A model generated the notes under the pieces. That model was not told the origin of the DNA, made no database searches, and saw only the letters and a list, made by a program, of their open reading frames with translations. The translations under genes were made by a program, and so were the position numbers. From contig JADWOT020001278.1 of assembly GCA_036345935.2 (NCBI GenBank), positions 65,344 through 129,343 of the forward strand: a stretch of DNA of 64,000 nt. The letters run 5' to 3'. Origin of the DNA: Taenia hydatigena. Its lineage: Eukaryota > Platyhelminthes > Cestoda > Cyclophyllidea > Taeniidae. Positions 45,340 through 57,800 of this stretch are shown here, piece after piece. The number at the start of each line of letters is the position of its first letter. Position 1 is the stretch's first letter.

Positions 45340-46620
45340 AGTTGCTTTTGCTTGATGCGTCCAATATTTTAACGTATACCTAGCCCAGCTGCCCATGTAA
45401 GTGTTGCATGCTCTGTTCGGAAATTACTTTGGAGTCCATACACCAACTTGCCATTATAATACCGCGTCATCAGGAGAGCATGCGCATTAGTGGTTTAATT
45501 GCGAGTTAAGAGCAATCATATTCTCTACGTATAATCATCAGTAAGATGTGAAGCATGTTGGCAGTGCCTGGTTCATCTGCAGCTAGTCAGGTTTAAATGA
45601 CCTGTCGACTAAAATGTTAAATGACTTAAAAGCAGAACCATCCATCTAAACGGCTATGCTCCCAACTGAGCAGCAGCCCTCATGGGTTTATTCATTCACA
45701 CGGTAAAGTCTGAGAGACCGTGCTGTCTTTTCTACGTTCTCTGAGAATAAATACGCACTAACAACAACACAAAGAAACTGGATTTCGGAACACAATTATT
45801 TGGTTGAACCAAACCATGGGCAAGTTTGGGAACTGGGCATGAATTATCAGCCTCCCAGGCAGTGGAAATGAGCATTCGTTTTGTCATAAGAAGACGATTG
45901 GCAACGATGAACTTGATTAATTTGGGACCCAATTTTAGTGAAATGGCTCGCAATGCTCGAAGGTCATACACCGGTGACCATGGAATTACCCGGAGGACAA
46001 GGAATGTCTTGTAAGTGGGCGACTTGCATCGTATATTGCGAAGTGAGTGCGATCGACAATCTAATGCGTCTACTAACGGCGTGGGCGTGCATGAAGGCGA
46101 TAAAGCCTACGCGGGTAGTATGAGTGTACAACCCTTCCACAACCATTAACTTTCGATACTGGTACTGCTCCACTCCACGAATGCGTGACTTCTTTTAGCT
46201 TCTTTCTTTCTGCCTTTGCTTTTCTTGATCTCTCTCTTCATTTCCTTACCTATAACAATTTCGAGTCCACCAGTAGATGCCTCTCTCGGCAATAAATTTC
46301 GAGCAAAGCAGAGACTAAAAGAAACGCACAACGCGTTGTTGTGTTGGTTTTTAAATAATCTTTTGCCTTCTGCTATCCCTTTTAAAATAAGCAAGACAAT
46401 AAGGTATTGAACACTCACCTTTTTCTTTCTGCAGGGTGGTGCCGCCCCAAAAGCCGATGAAATGTAGGAGTGCGCACCAGGCGAGTTGTGTCGATTAGCT
46501 AAATGCAGTCAACCAAGTCGAGTCCCGCGTCAGCAGGCACCACATTCAACTGCAAGTGTTTTTGAGCGTGTCATAGGAAATATTTAATGCAAATTTATAA
46601 CGGTATGCAATATCTTCACA
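45340..46620 (+). repeat. Large inverted repeat, left arm
   Basis: This pairs with the reverse complement of 49770-51510. Anchors include TAGCCCAGCTGCCCAT (with ATGGGCAGCTGGGC), AGCATGTTGGCAGTGCCTGG, CAAATAATTGTGTTCC-type words, and GGCGTGGGCGTGCATGAAGGCGATAAAG-like DNA. This arm lacks about 410 bp found at 50240-50650 in the other arm. It includes the C/T-rich tract of block E at 46190-46260. No credible gene is seen; the frames at 45732-46173 are not kept in the other arm. Confidence 0.8.
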
Positions 46621-48180
46621 GAGTTACGCGCCTACTCAATATCTTGTTAGATCAGACCTGGTCTGATCTGGTGATGGCAAATGAGACGAGTGATGGAGTG
46701 ATGCCACAATCATAAAAGGATCCCTGAATCTGTTCGCGGTTAGAAATCTATGGTTGCATACAACTTACCATTAGGAAGACAATTTTTACAAAAGTTGGAG
46801 GCTTGCCAATATTTCGAATGCATTCGTCAGGCTGGTTAACCGATCGGACAAAACTAATGAGACTATGCGTATTTTGGTTGGATGGACATCATTGTCGTAA
46901 TGGCTGCGACGCACGCAGAGATTGTAGCACAGATTGCATTGGCAAGGAAAAGGTTTGAGTGGGACCTGCCCGACTGCCACAATCGTTGCCTATCCAAAAA
47001 TAAGGTTGATTTGAGGCATAAAACCTTCTTTGTTGGATGGAAAATAATTAAATATAATTTATTGGGTAAATGTCGCTGCTTAGATCACGTTTAATCAAGT
47101 AGAAATCGGCATGAAGAGTGCGTCTCTGTAGTAAGAACTAACATCGTAAATTTGTGTTTGCAGACTAATGTAATGTCTACCAAATAAATAAACCAGAAAA
47201 TGAATGAAGAAATTCTGTCTACTCTCTCATCACTTGTGGGAAGTTCCTATTCCATGTACGATTGTAAGTTAAAAAGGTGGTAGTTTTCGGTACAAATTGT
47301 TGGCTCTTTCCGTGAGGTTCGTAAACCGGTTAGCAACATGCAACCTTTGGATTGCAAAATCAATTCTTAAAGCAAATTTATGATTCAGTTAAGCACGATC
47401 TAATTCAGTTTAGGTGGACTTATCATCTTAGGTTTTTTGCTAGAGAATGCTATAAACGTTTTCCTATTGATGACTTCATCTTGTTTCTTTTGAATAGTCG
47501 ATGTTGGAGGTTGTGAGGACAGGAAACGTCTCACCGCAGTAACTTAGGCTTGGACTGTTACAATCCTAAGTTAACGCTGCGCGGACCTGATTAAGCTAGC
47601 TACTCTGTCGACCTTTTTCCTTTGCTGATCTATAAGCTAAATCACAACTCATTCTGCATTGTGGCTGCAGAGCCAATGAGGGATTAAAGCAGCGTTTTTA
47701 AATGCACCAAGATAGTTAATACACTGAACACTAGTAAGCCGGTGCATGTGGTTACAATGTGTAGCTCCATACTTTCATTTGTAACGGTATTTTCCGCGCT
47801 AAAACATGGAGAAATGCAAGCCTAGTGACTAAGTTATTTTAATATTCATTGCATTGAATTTGGTAGTTAAGTCATGTGAATGCATTACACGTCGTTAGAA
47901 TTAGTAAATCCGCCTAGAGTTCTGTGGACTATTGCTTCGATCGCAATGATCGCCTTGTGTCGAGAAGTCTGCCGGTGTTCTTGCGGGCACTTGATTGGGG
48001 TGGCTTGGTGCCAGTACGACTACACCGTCGCGTAGACAGACGCAGTCAGAGATGGGCTGGATAGTGCTCCATATCCATCCGCAACAACATGCCATTTACG
48101 GAGCTGTGCGGCAGTGCTTTCGCGTCAAGGTAGAATGCACTTCGGTAACCGAATGTTTCACTATCGTTCGGTCATAATAA
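46621..48180. other. Spacer of the large inverted repeat, no clear gene
   Basis: Short frames exist (for example 46882-47094 and 47995-48177, the latter ending AVRQCFRVKVECTSVTEC), but without relatives or clear splice sites. Confidence 0.35.
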
Positions 48181-48413
48181 ATAACCACGCATTTTATTCA
48201 TGCTATTATCCTTGAAGATGCACACTTAGTTAGCATTAAGGCCGAAGTTGGCGTTGGAAATTGTCTCGGCATTCGCTACAAATCGAGCTGCAATGTGCTA
48301 TTGCATGGAGTTGTAAATCCGTGTGTTCCAGTTTCTGGCAAGTGCCTTATCACAGTGCCGAACTGTTCTATTTCTAGTGATTGCGATTCACAGCTTATCT
48401 AAACAGCCCAACT
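48181..48413 (+). CDS. Exon-like cysteine piece, open
   Basis: The frame, free of stops for about 75 codons but without ATG, reads ILEDAHLVSIKAEVGVGNCL, then YKSSCNVLLHGVVNPCVPVS, GKCLITVPNCSISSDCDSQL and ends at a TAA near 48400. It has seven cysteines. A broken relative lies at 16680-16880. The pattern of strand (LVSIKAEV), C, hydrophobic run and C also occurs at 6015-6180 and 54307-54510. A secreted or extracellular domain is likely if the piece is expressed. No family is established. Confidence 0.35.
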
Positions 48414-49769
48414 TTGTTTGTTTCGCCACTCTGCAATGCTCTTGGCGCGTATGCGCAAATGCCTTCAATTTATGCTCATGCATTACATTACGGCTCAACT
48501 TATGACCCGTGGCGAAACGCATCACTACTGCACGGAACGTTGTCTGCACTACCTGACGTGGGAGTCACTATAAGGTCACCTTCGTCTATGCCATGCCTGT
48601 GTGAATCCATCTGCTTAGTGGGCTCACTTAGTCATAGCCTCTTTTCATGTTTTAATGTTTCTTGCTTTACAGACATTTACGGCGAACCGTTTTGGCCAAG
48701 GCGGAAGAGGAGTGCAATGCTTGCATAAGATCGGTAAGCATCCATTGCGTTTTGTTGGAAGTCTTCACCTTTCATTAGCCTTACGGCTATTTTCGGTGAC
48801 AAGACAGTATGGATTTGTCATTGCTGTAGCTTCAAACAACGGGCAATCTGTTTTTGCCCCATGCGAACCTTTACTCAGACACGTGTTTTCCAAGACAGAA
48901 CAAGCACATTTTTGGTTCTTGGGTTGCAATATGGACACTGCAAACTGGATTTCATTAAATTTATTGACTGCCTGTGACTCTTTGTAAAATTCTGCTTGCA
49001 TGTCTAGGGACTATATTAGATTTCGCTAATCAGCGTGTCTGGTATCTCTGGGTTACGTCATCAAGATTGACTCTCCAGTAAAGCTTCCATCGCTGTAGTC
49101 CTAACACCCAAATAACATCGCCCAAAGTGCGACAACGAATTTCAGATGCTAAACGGCAAAATAGGGTAAGGCTGAGGGAGAAAGCAAGGGTCTCAGTAAA
49201 GGCAATGGCACATCAGCAGAAGACTTGCCCAAAATTATCCAACCTGAAGGTGAGTAGATAGACATGGAGATGCCCTAATGCCAAATCAAGCGCGTAATTG
49301 AACGGACTCATCAAGTCATATAAGCGTTCCGAACAATCCTTTCTGCAAAAAGTACCAGACATTAGCAAAGTTCAAATCTCACTGTCACACCATCTCTTAC
49401 TCAATAATCAGGTGGGTATTGAAAGGGACGAATAACAATTGGCCATGAGAAGGGTTCTTGCAATGCCTGCTTAGCTAAACGCCCTGATATGCAAAACAGC
49501 ATCAATGTCTTGGTATCCCTAACTTTGTCCTGAGTGCACCTACTGTATTAATGCAACGCGAGTGTTTATAAGGGACATCAAGCAATAATTTGTCGCCGAA
49601 GCTAAACACGAATACATTAAGTGGTGTCAAGGATCGTTCCATCACAGGCATGTTTGAGTGCGTGATGCCCCACTTCTTATTTTTGCACAGTTGATTCTCC
49701 CACTGATTCGAAATTCGCTGCATCGGACTCGCCGGTCGGTTGATGCCGTCAAAAGAAGGAGAAAGCGGG
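48414..49769. other. Spacer of the large inverted repeat, no clear gene
   Basis: Frames at 48381-48728 and 48655-48987 are among the longer ones here and the second ends in a mixed-composition stretch (HFWFLGCNMDTANWISLN), but they lack a relative and a start context. An opposite frame covers the same DNA. Confidence 0.35.
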
Positions 49770-51510
49770 AAACGGCTATTGCATGCCCTTGTACATTTGC
49801 ATGAAACCTTTCATATAACACGCTCAAGCACACTTGCAGTTGAATGCCATGCCCGCTGATGCAGGACTCTACGTGTTAGGCTCAATTTAGCCAATCGACA
49901 CGTAGCTCGCCTGGTGCGCACGTCCACCTTTCACCGGCTTTTGGGTGGTACCATCCTGTTGGGAGAGAATAGTGATTGTTCAAGACGTTGTTGTCTTGTT
50001 TTTTAAAAGGAAGAGCAAAGGGGAAAAGCTTATTCAAATCTCTCGCGTCAATACATTGTGTGTTCCTTTCGACCTCTGCTTTGATACACTCAAATTTTAT
50101 GCAATTTAATACCAAGAGAGGCATCTACTAGTAGGCTATAAGTAGTTGAAGGTAAGATAATGAAGAGAGAGATTAAGAGAAGAAAGGGCGGGCAGAAAGA
50201 TTTCGAGACGATAAATAGAGGCAAGAAAGGAAGAATGATGAAGAGAGAGAGGGAAGAAAGAGCCTCAACTATTGCCGGTGAGAAGGCAGGTCCCACCCCG
50301 CTCTTCTGATAGAATGAGTGGTCATCCGCGAAATCCCTCTGGCCAAAAAGTGGAACTTGTATGGCCAAGTCTAACTACCTTGTTTATATACACAGGCTCT
50401 AACACATTGCTATCTAAATTTTAACCAATCCGAAATGTATGCAAGCAGCACTATACTGGGACCAAATTTAATAGTCTGATTCCTTATATAGAATCAGTTA
50501 TACACCAGTAGCTCATCTCGCATCCACCTAGACGCGTACCACCTCCTTCACAAGAAGAATCGAACTGTCTGGAACAGCAAATGCCTGCGATGACCGCGCC
50601 ATCTGCAAAGAACGAATGAATGGAGCGAAGTCTAAAGTGGCGCATTGGTCAAAAGGCATGTCACGCATTCGTGACGTAGTCCAGTATTGCTATTGGTATT
50701 GAAAGGCAATGGTTGTGGAAGGATGTGCACTCATACTACCCACGTAGGATTTATCGCCTTCATACACACCCACGCCGTTAGCAGACGCATTAGATTGTTG
50801 ATCGCGCTAATTTCACGATATAAAATGCAAATCACTCACAAGATATTCCCAGTCCTCCGGATAATTCCGTGGTCACCGATATGTGACGCTCGAGGAGTGT
50901 AGGCCATTTCACCAAAACATTGCCCCCCGTCAATCAAGGTCAGCATTGCAAATGGCCATTTTGTGACAAAACAAATGCATGCCTAGTTTCCAAACCTGCT
51001 CATGGTTTGGTTCAACCAAATAGTTGTGTTCCGAAATCTAAATTCCTCGTGTTGTTAGTAGTGTGTATGCACCCTCAAGGAACGTAGAAAAGACAGCACG
51101 GCCTCTAACACCTTACCGTGCCTACGAATAGAACCATGAGGGCTGCTGCTCAGTTTGAAGCTTAGCTGTTTAGTTGGATGGTTTTACTCATCAGTCATTT
51201 AACGTTTCAGCCGACAGCTCATTTAAACCTGACTAGCTGCAGATGAACCAGGCACTGCCAACATGCGTCATATCTTACAGATAATTTCACGTAGAGAATG
51301 TGAAAGTGCAATGAAGTGGTTGACTACGGCGCACTTAACTCTCACTTAAACCACTAATGCACATGCTCTCTTGTTGATGTAATATTATAGTGGCAAGCTA
51401 GTGTATGGGCTCCAAAACCATTTCCGAATGGAGCGTACAACACCTAAATGGGCAGCTGGGCCAGGTTTACGTTAAACCATCGGACGCCTTGACCGAAGTC
51501 ATGCTGGCGG
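49770..51510 (-). repeat. Large inverted repeat, right arm
   Basis: This is the partner of 45340-46620, with an additional 410 bp (50240-50650) that has its own match at 9180-9300 on the plus strand. The purine-rich tract at 50155-50260 is the complement of the C/T-rich tract of block E and makes the long minus-strand frame 50090-50368 of Leu, Phe and Ser, which I do not take as a gene. Confidence 0.8.
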
Positions 51511-52420
51511 CTCAGTCAGTTACAACAAACTGAGTTTATTGTCACAAAGTGCACAAGCATCCAAAGGATGCATGATTAGTGATATTCGCGTGTAGACGAA
51601 ATATAGGAGGAATGTGAACCCAGGGCGAAGCGGCATCGATACCTCATCGTATCTGGTTCCCCTGGACAGTGCAGTGACAACGGTAGCCAATGTGGATCCA
51701 GCTGGAGACAAATGCACGCAAGACATCGTAAGTGAGCATATTCTTCCGATCCACGTGAATGATTGCGATCTGCCCTTGCTTAATTCTGACAAATTTCTAA
51801 ACTTCCACCACGAATTTCACTGCCAGTTCCAGTCTTACTGAAATCAGTGCTACTAAAGAGGTATAAGCGAGTGGAAAAGAAAACAATTCGATTGGGGGAT
51901 TTAAGTGATCGTTTACCGTTTAAATGGTCTTTCAGTGGCTTTAGCGAACGCGCAAAGTTTGTCGTCGTTGTGATACAGACACTATTCAAAAGCTCAAGTG
52001 TGCTGCGTCTGATTCGGGGGAGGCCAAGTGGTGATAGGATTGAATCTGACATCTCGGGAATGTCATGGATGGTGGTGCATATGCGCATGTCAGGGCAATG
52101 CATTTCCAGCCATTGTTGACGAGAAAGAGAAGAATGCCTTGCAGGGCCGCAGCGATGGATGGAGCAAGTTAAGCACGACTACTGTCGGCGTGGTGGTTGA
52201 CAAAGATAAAGGTGAAATTCAGCACACGACAGTGGTAGAAAATCTGGTAGAGTTGAGCTCGTCGCGTGTCCTTAAAGCTGCCAAGGTTGATCCACTTGTT
52301 CACCAAATTACACTTGTAACGAAAGCAACTTTGTCGCATAGTTTCCAAAGAGAAAATAGCTATTGCAATGGTCTCCAGTGCGAACAGGGCATATATATGC
52401 TCATAATTCATGCTTAGTCA
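51511..52420 (+). other. Stretch with overlapping open frames, coding status unclear
   Basis: Three overlapping frames (51614-51841, 51847-52119, 52028-52417) cover this stretch. The last has the most protein-like composition, with VVVDKDKGEIQHTTVVENLV and RVLKAAKVDPLVHQITLVTK, but begins with GTG, has no acceptor I can fix, and is opposed by a frame at 52169-52411. No second copy exists in the window. I rate it as a possible exon only. Confidence 0.2.
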
Positions 52421-54300
52421 GCTCAAGTAATGTCAGACTATAATGGTGAGTAATGCGTTGACAAAGTGTGCTTCATCTCTACCATGGAAGGGCAAATACG
52501 CCCAAATACAAGTGCGTGGTCCATCTCCTGGATAGATACATGACCTATAATACCAAAAACAGTAAAAAGTTGGCAGCATACCAATCTATGCTCATCCTTC
52601 TGTTGTCTTAGATACCTTGACTAAAGGCTCCAACGGCAGACCTAGCGGACGTTTACGACAGCCTCAAAAAGGGGCATGTGTGGCGCCATCTAGCGGCGTG
52701 ACCCCTCTTTCGAATTTTACCAGTAAGTATTAGTTCTGCATGCCATGCCAATAAAACGGCACTAAAGTGTGCCCAGTGTAACCCAAATGAGACGTTATTA
52801 TTCAGAGATTATGTGAACATAAAACGACCCTGCATAACACTAAGAAGATAATAGGGTCTCAAATTCCAAAGAAACAACGTTTTAGCAAAGGTTACAACGA
52901 AGCGTTCCGAATTTCTGTTCCTTGCTACGTTTTGAGGATTAAGGTTTGCTAGTGTTCACAAAGCTAATAGTATGTAAGCGGGAATGTAAAATTATTCGAT
53001 GGTGTCAATCATGTGCAATTATAGTAATTGCTTAATGCTTAACAAAGAGTCACTAGAGGTCCTTTTCGAGGTAATTTACATTAAAATAGTGCATAGTATA
53101 GGGCTTTTTAATCACAATTCCTTTTGAAGTAACCAGACCCATGTTTGCGACTATATGTCACAGGACAATTAAGCAGAGAGGATTAACTCAGGCCACGAGA
53201 TTTGGATGAGCCATAGGTGAATTGGGCATCTGATGACTTCCGTTCAAAATTCACAACAGTCTCCGCAACGTTTGTTGATCCTAAATAAGTAGGTCCCAAG
53301 ACTTCTCGGAATACGAAAGAAAACACGATGCTCGATCAGTATATGTACTATCAGCGCACAAAATATGTTGCGAGGCACCAAACTCCTCTACACGCTCATC
53401 TATCAAGCACATAAGGAAATAATTACATACAACATTGATCGCTTGTAATTTTAGTCATTTTAGGCTCCAAAGCCTACATAAGTGACATCCTGCAGCAAAG
53501 AATATTAGTTATACCTACAAATGCCTTCGTGAAACACCCACAGTAAGCCTCAAAGACCATTCTAGATATTTTCTTAAGTAGTGGCGTAACTGGAAGCTAG
53601 CACCATAATCGTCGAGGCATACAAAAGCAAAACGGTCGGAGCAGCATAACTTCTGTTTACTCTCCCAACCACAATTTGCTTGAGCAATAGTGTTGACCGG
53701 GGGCGTTTTGTAAAAGAAGACCGGTGGCAAAAAGCAAGAGAAAGGCAGAGATTCAAAAAGCATTTTATTACTGATTGCTATGTGACTGCAAAGTAATAAT
53801 CGAATACTGATTGTGATAATTATTTCTTCATAAAACTTTAGAGGCAGGAGTAAAGCATTGGCACTGCGCATTAGAAAAGCTCTCCGAAACGCCTGGTGGA
53901 GCAAGTAGACCAGGTCTCACATAGCCTGTTCTTGCGCTTTTTTTCCAGCCGAGTAGTCTTTGCAGCTTCTTCCATTTCTGGACGGTCTTATACCTGTATA
54001 GTTGCTGCTATGACAGGCAAATCACATTTGCATAATTATCCAATGTTGATAGGTCAATTCGCATTTCTAAACTTAAGGAGGTTTGTATTGACAGAAAAGA
54101 AGGTACACCGGTGATGACTACTGAGGTCTCAAATGGTCACACTGCTACAGCGCACAACTCAGTTCGTTAGATGTTGCCCAAACCTCCTAATTTTGCATGC
54201 AAAGGGGCAATATTTGTGAATTAATCGACAGGAACCCTCCTATTGGTGCAAAGAGAGACACCAAAATGACGTTACCGGGCAAAAAGTTTATTTCAAACTA
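52421..54300. other. No supported gene
   Basis: Only chance frames are seen, including the opposed frames at 53515-53904. Confidence 0.4.
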
Positions 54301-54306
54301 TCAAGA

Positions 54307-54510
54307 ATGATGACAACTGCAAAAACACTTGTTTATTTGTGTGTAGTGTGCGCTGAGATTGTCGAAAGCACACATATTTCTTTTTTAGAAAAAAATCCTT
54401 TACCTCCTCTTACCATTTCAATCGAATTGCGGCTTACACCTCCAGACAACGCAAGATTCGGATGTTGCGTTAAGCTTGTGTTTTCATGCCTGCACTTCTT
54501 TACCAACTGA
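54307..54510 (+). CDS. Possible small secreted protein or first exon
   Basis: The ATG at 54307 opens 67 codons. The start MMTTAKTLVYLCVVCAEIVE looks like a signal peptide. It is followed by ISIELRLTPPDNARFGCC, then a hydrophobic run with C (KLVFSCLHFF) and TAA. The strand-CC-hydrophobic-C arrangement resembles those at 6015-6180 and 48181-48400. A signal peptide directly before such a piece fits a first exon of an extracellular protein. There is no second copy in the window, so it may still be chance. Confidence 0.3.
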   Translation: MMTTAKTLVYLCVVCAEIVESTHISFLEKNPLPPLTISIELRLTPPDNARFGCCVKLVFSCLHFFTN

Positions 54511-54518
54511 TCAACTAA

Positions 54519-54824
54519 TTGTTCCGATTTTTGACCGTATGCCTTCCAAGTAGAATTAAAAGAGGATACTCAGTTGGATGGGTACATGGCGCTAGGCCTG
54601 CCTCGAGAACGATGAACCTATCCATCTCAAGCTTTTTTGTGGCTGGTGGTTTCACACTGGCTTGTTTTTGGTTGTGGTACGAAAAAAGCTCGTTGCGCTG
54701 CTTGGCTGTCGGAGGATTGGAAGCCACCATGGCGACTAATAATAGATTGCAAGGAAATCCGGCCATCGTGTCGATGACAGGAGCTGAAGTGAGCGATCGC
54801 TCTACTGTACCTTACCTAAGTTAG
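54519..54824 (+). other. Open frame of uncertain status
   Basis: This 101-codon frame begins nine bases after the previous stop, with TTG rather than ATG, and includes a hydrophobic segment SSFFVAGGFTLACFWLWY that could span a membrane. An opposite frame of 83 codons covers most of it. No relative is seen. I do not call it a gene. Confidence 0.15.
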
Positions 54825-57800
54825 CGAGTTGGTGACTACAACACTGCACTGAGGGTTGTGTAAAGCTCTTGCAACCTCTGAAGCTTCCTATATGATTGAC
54901 TTTTCTGCCTATTAAAAGTCAATTACATGATTTTACGCAGATTCTTACTTAATTGAGTAGAACGTGTCAAGATTAGGTGAAAATGACGATAATACTCGGA
55001 TAGGCTAGACGATGATTTAAGTGGGGTTGTAGGATTTATTACTGTAATTATCCGAGTAGGCGAATTGGTATAGCAAAACAGTATTGCGCACCTCTGCTTT
55101 AGGTTTCAACCTCGTTAGTTCCCATAAAGCAGGTAGAAACTTGCCATTATGTACCTGCATGCTTTATTTAGTGGCAGAAATGGGTTTTAGCAATAGACAT
55201 AATTGAGTTCATAAGCGGTGCAGTTCCTCATATTGAAATACTTCCAGATACGCATGTAAAACCATTAGTAAATTCTTTGCCGTCGTCAGATCTACAGCTC
55301 AGCCTTCTTCGCTATCGCTCGACTTCTTCCCCACTTTTCGTGCCTACCTCGACAATCGCCGTCGTGTTAATGCTTCATTTATTAGACTGCCAGTTTCGGT
55401 TAAGATCGCTTAGGTAGCCATATTGCCTTTGCCGGGCGTAATGTCCCTACATCCTCGGTGTTATACCTTCAATTGTCTTCAAGGAAGCTTCGGCCAGTAC
55501 TATTATGCATGCTGCGCACCACCGAACATTTAGGACGTATTTAGCCCTCCTCTGTCTTGTAAAAGGCTAACCTACTGCCACATTTACCTGTGCACGTTTC
55601 AGATGCGATGAGGTGTAGACGAGAAGGAGAGAAAAGTGACTGGGTGGGATGGATTAGGATGGTAGGATGGTAGGCAGTGCTGAAGGGAGGTGTCAATGTG
55701 CCTCGTGAAAGGAAGAAGCAATGTCTAGTTTAGATGACTGTTTCTCATTCATCAGAGAAATTATAGCCTATTTTGTTTGTGTTTGTTGAGATGCAATCTG
55801 TGTGTTTCTTGATATACTTCTCGTTCATTGTGCCCTTGGCGGGGAGTTAAATGCGCTTACCTTCGAAGGATTCTGTTCAAGCTGCGCATGCTCGCGACTC
55901 TTCTATAAGTAGCGTACTTAACTTAAATTGCCTATTAACTAATTCTTTTTACATCAAAAACTGTCCCTTCCTGCTGTGTAACAGTCCTTTGCACACAACA
56001 GATGCATTCAATTTAATCTGTGACGTGTTGGAAGTCCGCCTTTAGCCGCCAAGTGACGAGTCTAGCTAGCGAACCTTACTTTCCTTTTAAGCAATGAGGA
56101 TGTACGAATTCAGAAGAAGATGATTCCTTGGTTCGTTAGAACAAGCACCCTCAAAGCAAATCATGCCTGTCCAAATGACTTTTGAATTGAGTAGCAACAA
56201 TCGGTTAAGGATCCGTTCTCGTCTTGCAAATGTCGTCTGTTCCTAATGCAAAACATTGTTATGCAGGAACAAAAAGTAAAGAGCTATCAGTGCGGCTGAT
56301 CCAAATTACAATAAAAACTAAATTTTGGGTGCTTTAGAAAAACCGCTTGTTGCTTTTTCTTTTCATGGCAATGCTTTGTAGAATAAAAAACGGTGTTTGG
56401 GACTTTCAAAATGTCTACTATTCTAGTAATCTTCATTGACAAGCAGCTTCGCACCTCGCGCTGCAAAAAAAACTAAATTCAGAGGTAGCTCATCGTTTGG
56501 AAGTTAACGAAGAGGCAAGTAAAGTATGGTAAACCCTGGCACATGCATATGTGGCTCAAGTTTTGGCTAAATATGCGACTGCTAATCATCTGCATTTGAT
56601 CTACTGTAAGCACTGTAATCTCTGTTGGGAAACATGCTCTTTACCAAAATAGCTTTCCGCCAATGCGCAAAAGGCCCTGCGATGCTCTGAATTGCCACCT
56701 TATAGCAAGTACATATGCATCGTGACCAAAATATTAAGCTTTATTCCACTTCAGTGCACGTTTTTTACTTTTATTTGCATCTGGGTGAATGCAAGCACAT
56801 GCATTTATGCCTATGTTAGTCTGCATAGATATGCATGTTTATGGGTTGAGATTTCGCTTCAGGTTAATAATAAGAAATATCAAGTTAATCGGAACTCATT
56901 TTGATCCGAGTGGCGACACTTGAGGTGCTAGTGATCAAATCATTTCATTCCTAATTTTTACCCGTAATTTTGTCGCATCACTTTATCATATCATCCTACA
57001 CATGTGTGCCATCCTTTAGCTGACCTGTTTGCGCAAAGTGCGATTCGCCAGGCGTAACGGGATCCCCTGGGCTGCATTTGTCATCGAAAAAAATATAAGC
57101 AGATAGTTCGTGGTGGAGTTTGTGGAGCATTTAGCACTTAGCCTAATAATGGCGCTAAAGTACTTATATCTCTTTATGCACTATATACGCAGAAGCAGGG
57201 AGTATTCTAACCCGACTGTAATTTGGCCGCTATCAAGTAGAGTTTAAAGCACAAATAAAGTAGTAACGGCCTATGCATATCACTGCAGCTTATTTTCTTG
57301 AATGAAGTATGGGCACAACTATGCTATAAAATAATAGGAAGGCAATATTTCACACAAATAGACTTTGCTGTTACGCAGAGGTTATTTAAGACTCCCTTAA
57401 AGGCTAAAGGAGGCAGTGCTCAACTGAAATGCATTTTATGCATGCTTCAGGGGCTAAAGTTTCTAACCGGGCCTGCAAACAGCTCACTCCGCTTCGGTTA
57501 ATAGCGGAGAGTTAAATATGACCTCTGTCCTATCTCGAGCTTTTTCCTTGGCATCCCCTTTATCAAACTTTTGAAGCTCAGTAATCACAAAGTAATCGGT
57601 TGTGGAAGGAAAGCTCCCATGAGCCATCCGCTCTATCCGCCACAAGAATTGACTACTATGATTGGCGGACTGGACGCGCAATGAGGTACTCCGTAAGAGT
57701 AGGTATAGTCGAACCGTAGGCTAAATCCTAGTAGAACTCTTTTGTGAAGAAAACAAGAAATTTCAATTAGTTTGAACAAAAGTTACTATTATTATGCTGA

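Noticed and set aside
50090..50368. 92-codon minus-strand frame with hydrophobic repeats
   Set aside because: It is the same pyrimidine tract of block E read in the right arm of the inverted repeat; composition explains it.
53515..53904. 129-codon minus-strand frame, one of the longest in the window
   Set aside because: No ATG with context, no relative and no conserved pattern; an overlapping second frame is also open, as expected by chance.
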